Of a stretch of DNA of 64,000 nt, positions 45,510 through 53,971 are shown piece after piece. Numbering within the stretch: position 1 is the first letter of the stretch; each line of letters opens with the position of its first letter. The translations under genes and the position numbers were made by a program. This DNA comes from Maricaulis sp947259345 (lineage in GTDB: Bacteria > Pseudomonadota > Alphaproteobacteria > Caulobacterales > Maricaulaceae). Location: assembly GCA_965217205.1 (NCBI GenBank), contig OZ244254.1, forward strand, positions 2,542,001-2,606,000, in the 5' to 3' direction. The notes beneath the pieces are model-generated. The model made no database searches, was not told the origin of the DNA, and saw only the letters and a program-made list of their open reading frames with translations.

Positions 45510-45539
45510 AGACCCGGGCAGGTCGCCCCACCCGGGTCT
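45510..45539 (-). terminator. hairpin between xylE and xylC (possible intra-operon terminator)
   Basis: Perfect 9-bp stem AGACCCGGG/CCCGGGTCT with a 12-base loop, followed on the minus strand by CTTTTCC. It sits 20 bases past the xylE stop and 33 before xylC. The short T-run makes it a moderate terminator, so it may reduce expression of xylC and galM relative to the upstream genes. Confidence 0.6.
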
Positions 45540-45558
45540 GCAGGGACAATCGTGACGT

Positions 45559-46992
45559 CTAGCCTTCCATATCCTCCAGCTCTTTACCGCGAGTTTCGCG
45601 AACCATCTTGATCACGAACCAGATCGAGATGACGGCGAAGACGGTATAGATGCCGTAGGCGCCCGCCAGCCCGATCGAGCTGAGCAGGGAGAGGAAGGTG
45701 ATGGAAATCAGGAAGTTTGTTCCCCATTGGAAGAGGCCGGCAACTGCCAGGCCGGATCCGCGGATCTGGTTGGGGAACATTTCACCCAGCATGACCCACA
45801 TGACCGGGCCCCAGGAGAAGTTGAAGAACATCACATAGACATTGGCCGCGACCAGGGCGAGCAACGCCATATTGTCCGACAGGCTCAGCGAGCCTTCGAT
45901 CAGCTCACCGGTCGAGAAAGCGAAAGCACAAAGACCGAGCGTGATCGCCATGCCGATCGAACCGATGATCAGCATCGGCTTGCGGCCGAGCTTGTCGATG
46001 ACGAGCAGGGCAACAACCACCGAACCGATCGACAAGGCCCCGGACAGGACATTTGTCAAAAGCGCATCACTCTCGGTGAAACCCGCCGCCTGCCAGAGCA
46101 CAGCGCCATAATAGAAAATGATGTTAATGCCGACCAGCTGCTGGAAGCTGGCCAGACCTATGCCGACCCAGACGATCGGGCGGATCTTCTTGGTGATCGG
46201 GCTGATCAGATCGCGCAAGCTGGGCTGGTGGTCATCAGCCAGCGAGGCCTCGATTTCCCCGACCTTGCGCTTCGCCGATACCGGCCCGAACAATTTGGAC
46301 AACACACCGGTCGCTTGCTCGGTTTTCTTCTTGAAAACCAGGAAGCGGGGGCTCTCCGGGATGGAGAATAGCGCGATCAGGAAGATCACGGCCGGCAGGA
46401 GTTCCATCCAGAACATCCAGCGCCATGTCTCGAAACCGAGCCAGAATTCCACGGTCGAACCGCCCGCGGTCTGGGCCAGCAGATAGTTGGACAGGAAGGA
46501 AAAGAACAGACCGGCAATGATGGCGATCTGCTGGATGGTGGCGAGACGTCCGCGAATGCTCGCTGGCGCGATCTCGGAGATGTAGGCCGGCGCCATGACG
46601 CTGGCAGCACCCACGGCCAGACCGCCCAGAAGGCGATAGATCACGAACTCTGTCGAGCCACCCGCAATCCCCGAGCCGAAGGCGGAAACAATGAAGAACA
46701 CAGCGGCGACAACAAGCAGGGTACGGCGCCCGAAAATGTCAGCCGCCCGACCGGCGATCAGCGCGCCGACCGCACAGCCCAGAAGCATCGACGCGACATT
46801 CCAGCCCGTCCCGATCTCTTCCGAGTTGAAAGCCGTCTGGAGACCATCAACAGTGCCGTTGATCACGCCACTGTCATAACCAAAGAGGAAGCCCCCGATC
46901 GTCGCAACGATCGCGATGGCGAGGATATAGCCCATATTCGGCGCTTCGGCGGGTACCGAAGCGCTTCCGGCGCTATCTGCCGTTTCTGTCAT
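45559..46992 (-). CDS. xylE: MFS sugar:H+ symporter (xylose transporter, XylE-like)
   Basis: Inner-membrane sugar-porter family protein, 477 residues, 12 predicted spans. Family signatures: FLFGYDSGVINGT in TM1, RAADIFGRR, RLLGGLAVG, PESPRFLV, QQLVGINIIFYYG in TM7, DKLGRKP, and C-terminal RETRGKELE. The helix-7 QQ motif binds the sugar in characterised homologues. It lies between xylB and xylC, as expected for the xylose permease of the Weimberg operon. Glucose or another hexose cannot be excluded by sequence alone. GGGGAGAG precedes the start. Confidence 0.88.
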   Translation of the reverse strand: MTETADSAGSASVPAEAPNMGYILAIAIVATIGGFLFGYDSGVINGTVDGLQTAFNSEEIGTGWNVASMLLGCAVGALIAGRAADIFGRRTLLVVAAVFFIVSAFGSGIAGGSTEFVIYRLLGGLAVGAASVMAPAYISEIAPASIRGRLATIQQIAIIAGLFFSFLSNYLLAQTAGGSTVEFWLGFETWRWMFWMELLPAVIFLIALFSIPESPRFLVFKKKTEQATGVLSKLFGPVSAKRKVGEIEASLADDHQPSLRDLISPITKKIRPIVWVGIGLASFQQLVGINIIFYYGAVLWQAAGFTESDALLTNVLSGALSIGSVVVALLVIDKLGRKPMLIIGSIGMAITLGLCAFAFSTGELIEGSLSLSDNMALLALVAANVYVMFFNFSWGPVMWVMLGEMFPNQIRGSGLAVAGLFQWGTNFLISITFLSLLSSIGLAGAYGIYTVFAVISIWFVIKMVRETRGKELEDMEG

Positions 46993-47040
46993 TGTCCAAC
47001 TCTCCCCATATGGGCCTTTGGCCCTTCTTGATGATGCGTC

Positions 47041-47799
47041 TTATCTCCAGCCCGCATCGACGAAATACGCGTGTCCGGTACAGGCCCGGGCGTCATCGGA
47101 CGCCAGGAACAGGGCCATGGCCAGAATGTCCTTGGGCTCCACTCGCAGTTTCAGGCACTGGGCGGCGACAATCTCGGCTTCGCCTTCCGGCGTGTACCAT
47201 TTTTCCTGGCGCGGCGTTTTGACATTGCCCGGCACAATACAGGCGACGCGGATGCCATCCGGTCCCAGCTCGCGCGCCAGGGCGCGTGTCATGCCCTCGA
47301 TTGCCGCCTTGGCCGTCTGGTAGACGGACAAGTCCGGCAGGGCGAGATGCCAGGAGATCGAGCCGAGATTGATGACAACCCCAGCCCCCTTTTCTTTCAT
47401 ACCCGCCGCGACGGCGCGCGTGGCGAAATACTTGTGCCGCAGATTCACCGCCATCCGGTCATCCCAGTATTCCGGTGTGACATCGGCGATCACGTGACGA
47501 TCGTCATTGGCGGCATTGTTGATAAGCACATCCACCGCGCCAAAGCGCGTACCGATTTCGTCGAAACACGCATGAAGCGCATCGAGATCGGTCAGATCGC
47601 AATGTCGATAGACCGGTGCCGGATCGAGGCTTGAAAGCCGCTCAGCCAATGCCTCGCCTGCATCATCACAAATGTCCAGAAACACGACTTGCGCGCCCTG
47701 ACGGCAAAAACCTTCGGTCAGCGCAGCACCAATGCCGGACCCGCCGCCGGTGAGGACAACAAGCCGTCCCTTGAGCGAGGGATAGATTGCAGCGCTCAT
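47041..47799 (-). CDS. xylB: D-xylose 1-dehydrogenase (NAD+, SDR family)
   Basis: Oxidises D-xylose to xylonolactone, first Weimberg step; 252 residues. Cofactor motif TGGGSGIG (17-24), acidic D42 after the second strand favouring NAD+, NNAANDDRH, and catalytic S147-Y160-K164. The N-terminus SAAIYPSLKG and the C-terminal blocks PGNVKTPRQEKWYTPEGEA and TGHAYFVDAGWR match what I know of Caulobacter XylB almost residue for residue, so the assignment is firmer than a generic SDR call. Its start overlaps the xylX stop (ATGA), with GAGGT upstream. Confidence 0.93.
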   Translation of the reverse strand: MSAAIYPSLKGRLVVLTGGGSGIGAALTEGFCRQGAQVVFLDICDDAGEALAERLSSLDPAPVYRHCDLTDLDALHACFDEIGTRFGAVDVLINNAANDDRHVIADVTPEYWDDRMAVNLRHKYFATRAVAAGMKEKGAGVVINLGSISWHLALPDLSVYQTAKAAIEGMTRALARELGPDGIRVACIVPGNVKTPRQEKWYTPEGEAEIVAAQCLKLRVEPKDILAMALFLASDDARACTGHAYFVDAGWR

Positions 47800-48959
47800 C
47801 GGGCACCTCGCAAGAGGCCGCGCTCCGCCAGGTTATGCATCAATCCGGCAATGCCGAGGGTCCAGGCCGGTGCCTGGTCGCAGGTCGTGACCTCATTGAC
47901 GAGCGCGCCTAGGCGCGGCGTGGAGACCGTCACGCGATCCCCGATCTTGTGGGTGAAGCCCTGTCCCGGCGCATCTCGATCCGCGACAGGCGCGAACATG
48001 GTGCCGAGCATGAGCGCGAAACCATCGGGATACTGGTGATGCTTGCCAATGGCCTGTCCAACCAGTTCGAGCGGATCACGGCTGATCTGCGACATCGAGC
48101 TCTGGCCGCTCAGCGTGAAACCGTCCCGCCCCTCGATCTCGAGCGAGATCTCGGCCTGACGCACATCATCCAGACCGAACGCGTCGTCGAACAATCGAAT
48201 AAAAGGCCCCAGCGCACAGGACGCGTTATTGTCCTTGGCCTTGCCGAGCAAGAGGGCTGAACGGCCCTCGAAATCGCGCAGATTGACATCATTGCCCAAG
48301 GTGGCACCAACCGGCCGCCCGCGACCATCGCAGACGAGGGCAATCTCGGGCTCCGGATTATTCCAGTCCGAGTCGGACCGGACCCCGACCTTGTCGCCCC
48401 AGCCAACAGCTGACAGAGCCGGGGATTTGGTGAAAATCTCGGCGTCCGGACCAATCGCCACTTCCAGATATTGTGACCACAAACCGTCCGAGATCAGCGC
48501 CGCCTTCAGCTCGGCTGCGGACTTGGATCCCGGCTTGACCGAGGCAATATCGGCCCCGATCCGGGCCTGCAACGCCTCGCGGATGTCGCGCGCCCGGTCG
48601 GCGTGACCCTGGGCCCGTTCCTCGATCACACGCTCGATCGCGGAGATGGCAAATGTGACGCCGGACGCCTTCACGCATTGCAGATCGACCGGGGCCAGAA
48701 GCCGGGGCACCCCGGATGAGGCTTCGGCGAAATCAGCCGCCAGACCAAGATCCTCGATTGATCCGAGATCCTGCCCATCGGCGGCATCAAGCGCGTCGAT
48801 ATCGGCAAGGGCCTCCGAGACCGTGGCGGCAAATCGCGAGATATCAAGAACGCGCCCGTGGCGGACGAGAACCGGTGTCGGTCCGTCCGGCAAGGCAAGA
48901 CGGCCGATCAGGACAGCAGCGTCCCGGTCCGCCGGCAGGCAGTCAGCTAGCTTGATCAT
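47796..48959 (-). CDS. xylX: 2-keto-3-deoxy-D-xylonate dehydratase (FAH family)
   Basis: Dehydrates 2-keto-3-deoxyxylonate to alpha-ketoglutarate semialdehyde, fourth Weimberg step; 387 residues. Fumarylacetoacetate-hydrolase fold with metal-binding acids in NNPEPEIALVCDG and GNDVNLRDFEGRSALLLGKAKD, plus QSSMSQISRDP, KHHQYPDGFALMLGTMFAP and VSTPRLGAL blocks as in Caulobacter XylX. The start is uncertain: ATG 48959 begins the conserved region but its GGGGGAGGA lies very close; ATG 48995 lacks a ribosome binding site. It is the first gene of the operon, preceded by two operator motifs. Confidence 0.9.
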   Translation of the reverse strand: MIKLADCLPADRDAAVLIGRLALPDGPTPVLVRHGRVLDISRFAATVSEALADIDALDAADGQDLGSIEDLGLAADFAEASSGVPRLLAPVDLQCVKASGVTFAISAIERVIEERAQGHADRARDIREALQARIGADIASVKPGSKSAAELKAALISDGLWSQYLEVAIGPDAEIFTKSPALSAVGWGDKVGVRSDSDWNNPEPEIALVCDGRGRPVGATLGNDVNLRDFEGRSALLLGKAKDNNASCALGPFIRLFDDAFGLDDVRQAEISLEIEGRDGFTLSGQSSMSQISRDPLELVGQAIGKHHQYPDGFALMLGTMFAPVADRDAPGQGFTHKIGDRVTVSTPRLGALVNEVTTCDQAPAWTLGIAGLMHNLAERGLLRGAR

Positions 48960-49005
48960 TCCTCCCCCGAGGATTGTCTGCGGCAACAGGTCCATTTCGG
49001 ACTTT

Positions 49006-49036
49006 TTAATAGCGCTAACATCAATTTGTCGGACAA
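49006..49036. promoter_or_regulatory. paired operators before the xylX operon
   Basis: Two different motifs lie five bases apart: TTAATAGCGCTAACA (49006-49020), the reverse complement of the TGTTAGCGCTAyTAA site in front of the TonB receptor, and TTGTCGGACAA (49026-49036), a perfect 11-base palindrome also found (as TTGTCCGACAA) before manD/uxuB. This arrangement suggests dual control by a LacI-family and a GntR-family regulator, linking xylose and uronate signals. Confidence 0.65.
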
Positions 49037-49072
49037 TGAAGTCAAGCCTTCTGGTGGGTGTGAATCAAAGAA

Positions 49073-50164
49073 TCAGGATTTGTCCGGGACCTGGCCGGTC
49101 GAGGCGCGCACGATGAGCTGGTGCGGGAGAAGCTGATCGATTGGCGCCCGGCTGTCGCGCCTTGACTGATCGCGGGATTCCTGCAGGACCAGCCGCAGGG
49201 CAGCCTCCGCCATGCGGGCCACGGGTTGTCGGATTGTGGTCAGCTCCGGCCAGACGGCCGTCGCGAGGGGCGTGTCATCGAAACCGGCAACAGACAAATC
49301 CCCCGGCACATCCAGACCGCGCCGGTGCGCGGCAGCCAGAGCACCGGCGGCCATGTCATCATTGGAAGCAAAGATAGCGGTCGGTGGATGATCCGACGAT
49401 AACAGGCGTTCGGCTGCCTCGAATCCCGATCGATAGGTAAAGTCTCCGGGCTCCACCAGACAGTCGGCAGGGGGATCGGCACGCCGGATTTCTGTCTCGA
49501 AACCCAACAGACGCTCGACACTGGCGGTCTGATTGACGGCTCCCTTGATAAAGCCGATCCGGCGATGCCCGAGCTCGATCAGGTGTCGCGTCATCTCCGC
49601 CGCGGCTGCGAAATCATCCATGCGAACGCCATGGGCATCAGGCCGTGCGTGCCCTGTCCCCACTGCAATCGCCACAACACCCGCCTCTCGCAGTGCGGCA
49701 ATTGCACTGTCAGACTCCGCATGGGGAGCCGGCAGAATGACGCCCGCCATGCCGCCGGCAATCAGTCGCCCGATCGCGGCGGCCTCACTCTCCAGAGACG
49801 CGTCACACTTTTCGATGACGAGGAGCGCGCCACTTGTCTGAGCACCATCCAGTGCGCCGACCAGGAATTGCGACAGATAACCGGCAGACGGGTTGGAATA
49901 GAGCAGGCCGATCCGGCCAGCGCCGTTGCGCGCCAGGCTGCGCGCGGCTGCATTGGGCGAATAGCCCAACGCCTTGACGGCCCGCATGACGCTGTCGCGC
50001 GTCGATGCCTTGACGCCGGGCACATTGTTCATGACACGCGAAACCGTCATCAGGGAGACACCCGCCTCCCGCGCGACGTGATCCATGGTCACGCCCCCAG
50101 TGCGCTTCTTGCTTCTGCTCACGCGGCCTCCCCGCCTCGTGGTCTTTTTGCTCAGACTCACCAT
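49073..50164 (-). CDS. LacI-family transcriptional regulator (candidate xylose/xylan regulator)
   Basis: Sugar-responsive regulator of 363 residues from ATG 50164. A lysine/arginine-rich tail precedes the helix-turn-helix (TMDHVAREAGVSLMTVSRVMNN) and the ligand-binding domain (GFIKGAVNQ, AIFASNDDMAAGALAAAHRRG). The uxuB stop and this ATG abut (TGAATG), implying coupling, but a GTG 42 bases in (50122) with GGGGAGG just before it is a strong alternative that trims the tail. Its end lies 37 bases from the operator pair before xylX, making it the best candidate to bind TGTTAGCGCTAyTAA. Regulation of xylose genes is inference from position. Confidence 0.88.
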   Translation of the reverse strand: MVSLSKKTTRRGGRVSRSKKRTGGVTMDHVAREAGVSLMTVSRVMNNVPGVKASTRDSVMRAVKALGYSPNAAARSLARNGAGRIGLLYSNPSAGYLSQFLVGALDGAQTSGALLVIEKCDASLESEAAAIGRLIAGGMAGVILPAPHAESDSAIAALREAGVVAIAVGTGHARPDAHGVRMDDFAAAAEMTRHLIELGHRRIGFIKGAVNQTASVERLLGFETEIRRADPPADCLVEPGDFTYRSGFEAAERLLSSDHPPTAIFASNDDMAAGALAAAHRRGLDVPGDLSVAGFDDTPLATAVWPELTTIRQPVARMAEAALRLVLQESRDQSRRDSRAPIDQLLPHQLIVRASTGQVPDKS

Positions 50165-51655
50165 TCAAGCATCCGCCGGGTTCATTGCGCGGGCAAGGCC
50201 GCTCGCCACACAGGCTGCCGCGCCTCGGCTTCGCAATTCGGTCAGTGCCGCGACCAGCGTATCGACGATCCCGGCGCGCCCGACCAGGTCATTGCCAAAA
50301 ATCGCCTCGATTGCGAGCAAGGCAGCGACTTGGTCTGCCGGTTCCGGTCCGGCCGCCGCGAGGGCCGCGCGTGTTTGCGAGGCGAGCGGATCATCGACCT
50401 CGAAAGCGCGCCCCTGCTCGTCTTGCCCCATTTGCCAGCGCATCCACGCAGCAATGGCCAAACACAGGGCGGGGGAGGCGTCGCCACGCGCATGCCGCTC
50501 GCGCAAGGTCGCCAGCAATCGCTGCGGCAGTTTCTGCGACCCATCCATGGCAATCTGGACGAGCGAATGTTCAAGCGCCGGATTGGCAAAGCGGCGCGTG
50601 AGGGCATTTCGATAGGTCGCCGCATCAAAGCCGGCTGGCGCGTCCAGGGTCGGCTCGGCCTCGTCCCAGATCGCCTCGACCAGATCGGCAAATCCCGGAG
50701 CCGCCATGGCCTGATGGACGAAATCATGCCCGGCCAGGGCGCCTAGATAGGCTAGCGTCGAGTGAGACCCGTTGAGCAGACGCAATTTGATCCGTTCCCA
50801 GGCGGCAACATCATCGGTCATCTCCACTCCGACCAATTCCAGCGGCGGGCGCCGATCTGAAAACCAGTCCTCGACCACCCACTGCGTGAAGCCCTCCGTC
50901 TTCACCATCGCCTCGTCGCGATAACCGGCCACATTTTCCAGCGCATCGATATCGGCCAACGTTGTCGCCGGAACAATCCGATCCACCATGGAAGATGGGA
51001 AGGCGGCCGTATCGGCAATCCAGCGCTCGAGATCCGGGTCCCGCGCTTTGGCAAAGGCCAGAACGGCCGCTCGGGTGCGCCGCCCATTGTCGGGAATATT
51101 GTCGCAGGACAGTGTGGTGAAAGCGGCCAGGCCTGCGGCCCGGCGAGCGGCCAGCGCCGCTGTCAACAAGCCGGGCACGGTCGTCGGCCTGTCCGGATTG
51201 GCAAGGTCGGACTGGATGTCAGCCGCGCCCAACAGAAGCGCCCCGCTTTGCGGGTCGAGACGATACCCCTTCTCGGTGACCGTGAGCGTCACCAGCGCCG
51301 TTTCGGCGGCACTCATGGCAGAAATCAGAGCGGCAGGATCATCCGGCGCGACCAGCACATCATGGATCGAGCCGACCAGCTGACGGGCCTCGCCTTCAGC
51401 GTCGCGGACATGACAGGTATAGAGTCCGTCCTGGGGATTGAGCTGAGCCGCTACCCGTCCGGATCGCAGTGACGCGCCCCGGATCATCCAGCCGCGCTCG
51501 CCGGCTTGCATCAGGGCATCGAAATAGACCGCCTGATGAGCGCGGTGGAACGCGCCCAGGCCGAGATGGACCACGCCGACAGGCTGGCTACGATCATAAG
51601 ACGGACGCGCCAGGCCGGACGGGAGATGGTCAAGCTGTTTCCTGGTAAGTCTCAT
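50165..51655 (-). CDS. uxuB: fructuronate reductase / mannitol dehydrogenase family
   Basis: NAD-dependent polyol/uronate dehydrogenase, 496 residues, predicted to reduce D-fructuronate to D-mannonate in glucuronate breakdown. N-terminal Rossmann domain (VGVVHLGLGAFHRAHQA) and C-terminal catalytic domain with the family signature KLRLLNGSHSTLAYLG (Lys, Asn, His). ATG 51655 has GGGGAGTGG upstream and begins the conserved region; a start at 51769 would cross the operator. It is divergent from manD and coupled to the LacI gene. Context with manD, kdgK and the GH115 glucuronidase supports fructuronate over mannitol. Confidence 0.86.
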   Translation of the reverse strand: MRLTRKQLDHLPSGLARPSYDRSQPVGVVHLGLGAFHRAHQAVYFDALMQAGERGWMIRGASLRSGRVAAQLNPQDGLYTCHVRDAEGEARQLVGSIHDVLVAPDDPAALISAMSAAETALVTLTVTEKGYRLDPQSGALLLGAADIQSDLANPDRPTTVPGLLTAALAARRAAGLAAFTTLSCDNIPDNGRRTRAAVLAFAKARDPDLERWIADTAAFPSSMVDRIVPATTLADIDALENVAGYRDEAMVKTEGFTQWVVEDWFSDRRPPLELVGVEMTDDVAAWERIKLRLLNGSHSTLAYLGALAGHDFVHQAMAAPGFADLVEAIWDEAEPTLDAPAGFDAATYRNALTRRFANPALEHSLVQIAMDGSQKLPQRLLATLRERHARGDASPALCLAIAAWMRWQMGQDEQGRAFEVDDPLASQTRAALAAAGPEPADQVAALLAIEAIFGNDLVGRAGIVDTLVAALTELRSRGAAACVASGLARAMNPADA

Positions 51656-51769
51656 CCACTCCCCGGCAGAAAAGATGATGCGACCACACGCCCGCGCCCC
51701 TCTTCGACCACCCTCTTCATGTTCGGATCGGCTACGAAGTTGACAGAGCTGCAGTGGCACGTCAATCAA

Positions 51770-51780
51770 TTGTCCGACAA
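51770..51780. promoter_or_regulatory. operator palindrome TTGTCCGACAA between uxuB and manD
   Basis: Perfect 11-base palindrome in the 146-base divergent region, 21 bases upstream of the manD start and 114 from uxuB. It differs from the site at 49026-49036 only in the central base. Its form fits FCD-type GntR regulators of sugar-acid metabolism, so the GntR protein at 41057-41830 is the likely binder. Confidence 0.6.
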
Positions 51781-51801
51781 GTAAACAGGTCGGAGCTCAC
51801 G

Positions 51802-53010
51802 ATGAAGATCACGGATGCCAAGGTCATCGTAACCTGTCCCGGCCGAAACTTTGTGACCCTGAAAATACTGACTGATCAAGGGCTTCACGGCATAGGCGAT
51901 GCCACGCTCAACGGCCGCGAGAAAGCGGTCGTCGCCTATCTGGAAGATCACGTCATCCCGCTCCTGATCGGCCGTGATGCGCACCGGGTCGAGGACATCT
52001 GGCAATTCCTCTATCGCGGAGCCTATTGGCGTCGCGGACCGGTGACCATGTCGGCCATTGCTGCGGTCGACACGGCGCTCTGGGACATCAAGGCCAAGGC
52101 CGCCGGCCTGCCTCTCTACCAATTGCTCGGCGGCGCCTCGCGTGATGGCGTGCTGGTCTACGGTCATGCCAATGGCGCTGACATTGAAGAAACGGTTGAT
52201 GCGGTCGGGCGCTATCAGGAGATGGGCTACAAGGCGGTCCGGGCCCAGTCCGGTGTGCCCGGCGTGAAGGGCGCTTATGGCGTCGGCATGGGCGGGCTTT
52301 ATTACGAACCCGCCGACAGCGCACTGCCCATGGAAACCGTCTGGTCAACGCCGGCCTATCTTGATCATGCGCCCAGGCTCTTCGAACGCCTGCGGGCCAA
52401 TTACGGACCCGAAATCGAGCTCCTGCACGATGTGCATCACCGGCTGACCCCGATCGAGGCTGCGCGCCTGGGAAAATCGCTCGAACCCTATCGCCTGTTT
52501 TGGATGGAAGACTGCACACCAGCAGAAAACCAGGAAGCCTTCCGGATTGTCCGCCAGCACACCACCACACCGCTGGCCGTCGGCGAAATTTTCAACTCCA
52601 TACATGACTGCCGCACCCTGATCGAGGAACAGCTGATCGACTTTATCCGGACGACTGTGGTCCATGCGGGCGGCATCACCCATTTGCGACAGATCGCCGG
52701 ACTGGCCGCTCTGTATCAGGTGCGCACCGGCGCCCATGGCGCCACCGATCTGTCGCCCGCCTGCATGGGTGCGGCGCTGCATTTCGACCTGTGGGTACCG
52801 AATTTCGGGATTCAGGAATATATGCGTCACTCCGAGGAGACTGATGCCGTCTTCCCGCACGCCTACAGCTTCGCGGATGGCTATCTCCACCCTGGCGAAA
52901 CAGCCGGACATGGCGTCGACATCGACGAGACCCTGGCGGCCAAATACCCCTATGACCCCAAACAACTCCCCGTCGCCCGCCTGACCGACGGATCGATGTG
53001 GAATTGGTAG
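51802..53010 (+). CDS. D-mannonate dehydratase, enolase superfamily (ManD/RspA type)
   Basis: Dehydrates D-mannonate to 2-keto-3-deoxy-D-gluconate; 402 residues, the normal ManD length. Features include VYGHANGADIEETVDAV, AVRAQSGVPG, metal ligands in LLHDVHHRL, WMEDCTPAENQE and VGEIFNS, TTVVHAGGITHLRQI, and GAHGATDLSPACMGAALHFD. ATG 51802 has GGAG six bases upstream; an earlier ATG at 51754 would start before the operator. This enolase-type enzyme replaces the unrelated UxuA. It is followed two bases later by kdgK. Gluconate-active members of the same subgroup exist, so D-mannonate is inferred with uxuB next door. Confidence 0.9.
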   Translation: MKITDAKVIVTCPGRNFVTLKILTDQGLHGIGDATLNGREKAVVAYLEDHVIPLLIGRDAHRVEDIWQFLYRGAYWRRGPVTMSAIAAVDTALWDIKAKAAGLPLYQLLGGASRDGVLVYGHANGADIEETVDAVGRYQEMGYKAVRAQSGVPGVKGAYGVGMGGLYYEPADSALPMETVWSTPAYLDHAPRLFERLRANYGPEIELLHDVHHRLTPIEAARLGKSLEPYRLFWMEDCTPAENQEAFRIVRQHTTTPLAVGEIFNSIHDCRTLIEEQLIDFIRTTVVHAGGITHLRQIAGLAALYQVRTGAHGATDLSPACMGAALHFDLWVPNFGIQEYMRHSEETDAVFPHAYSFADGYLHPGETAGHGVDIDETLAAKYPYDPKQLPVARLTDGSMWNW

Positions 53011-53012
53011 AC

Positions 53013-53957
53013 ATGACCCGGCGCCCGCATATTGCCGTCATCGGCGAAGCGATGCTTGAGCTCTCCGGCGCCGGTGAAACGGTCGTGCTTGGCGAAACCG
53101 TGCGGCTGGGCCAGGGCGGCGATACACTGAACACGGCAATCGGCCTGGCCCGCCAGAGCTGCCGCGTCGACTATATCACTGCGCTTGGCACCGATGCCTG
53201 GTCCGATGCGATGGTCGCCGCCTGGCGCGATGAAGGCCTGGGGACAGAGCATGTGCTGCGTCATCCCGATCGACGGCCGGGCCTGTATGCCATCCGCACA
53301 GATACAGCGGGCGAGCGCAGCTTCGACTACTGGCGTGACCAGTCGGCGGCACGCGACCTGTTCAGCCTGCCCGGCATCGCCACCGCGCTTGCGGCGGCCG
53401 GACAAGCCGATTGGCTCTACTTGTCCGGCATTACACTCTCCATTTTGCCGAGCGATGCCCGTCAGCGCCTGATTGCGCTGGCAAAAGATGTGAGGGCCGG
53501 CGGTGGGAAAGTCGCCTTTGACCCCAATTACAGACCCGCCGGCTGGCCCGGCCCGGACGCGGCACAAGCCGCCTTTGACGCCTTTGCCGCGGTGACCGAT
53601 GTCGCCCTGCCCACCCGCTCGGACGAAGACTTGCTCCATCCCGGCCTGGAGACCACCGGCCATCTGGCGCGCTGGCAAGCATTGGGGGTTGAAACCGTCA
53701 TCCTCAAGGATGGCCCCGAGGGTTGCCACGCGGTATCCGGAGGCGCGTCACCCACCCATATTCCCGCCTTCCCACCACAGCGCGTCGTCGACACCACCGG
53801 TGCCGGCGATGCTTTCAATGCCGGCCTGCTTGGCGCGCTGGCCTCCGGCACACCGCTTGAGACGGCGCTTGGTGCCGCCTGCCGCCGGGCCAGTCATGCC
53901 ATTGCCCATCATGGCGCCATTCCACCCAGGACTGAGCCCTCTCCCGTCAGCCGCTGA
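53013..53957 (+). CDS. kdgK: 2-keto-3-deoxygluconate kinase (PfkB family)
   Basis: Phosphorylates 2-keto-3-deoxygluconate to KDPG, 314 residues. PfkB fold: IAVIGEAMLEL at the N-terminus, GQGGDTLNTA, FDPNYRPAGWP and the C-terminal ATP/catalytic signature DTTGAGDAFNAG with the catalytic Asp. The start at 53013 is two bases after the manD stop, so the pair is one operon. The KDPG aldolase needed to split the product is not in the window. A fructokinase or ribokinase role is less likely given manD upstream. Confidence 0.9.
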   Translation: MTRRPHIAVIGEAMLELSGAGETVVLGETVRLGQGGDTLNTAIGLARQSCRVDYITALGTDAWSDAMVAAWRDEGLGTEHVLRHPDRRPGLYAIRTDTAGERSFDYWRDQSAARDLFSLPGIATALAAAGQADWLYLSGITLSILPSDARQRLIALAKDVRAGGGKVAFDPNYRPAGWPGPDAAQAAFDAFAAVTDVALPTRSDEDLLHPGLETTGHLARWQALGVETVILKDGPEGCHAVSGGASPTHIPAFPPQRVVDTTGAGDAFNAGLLGALASGTPLETALGAACRRASHAIAHHGAIPPRTEPSPVSR

Positions 53958-53971
53958 ACCGGACACGTCCC

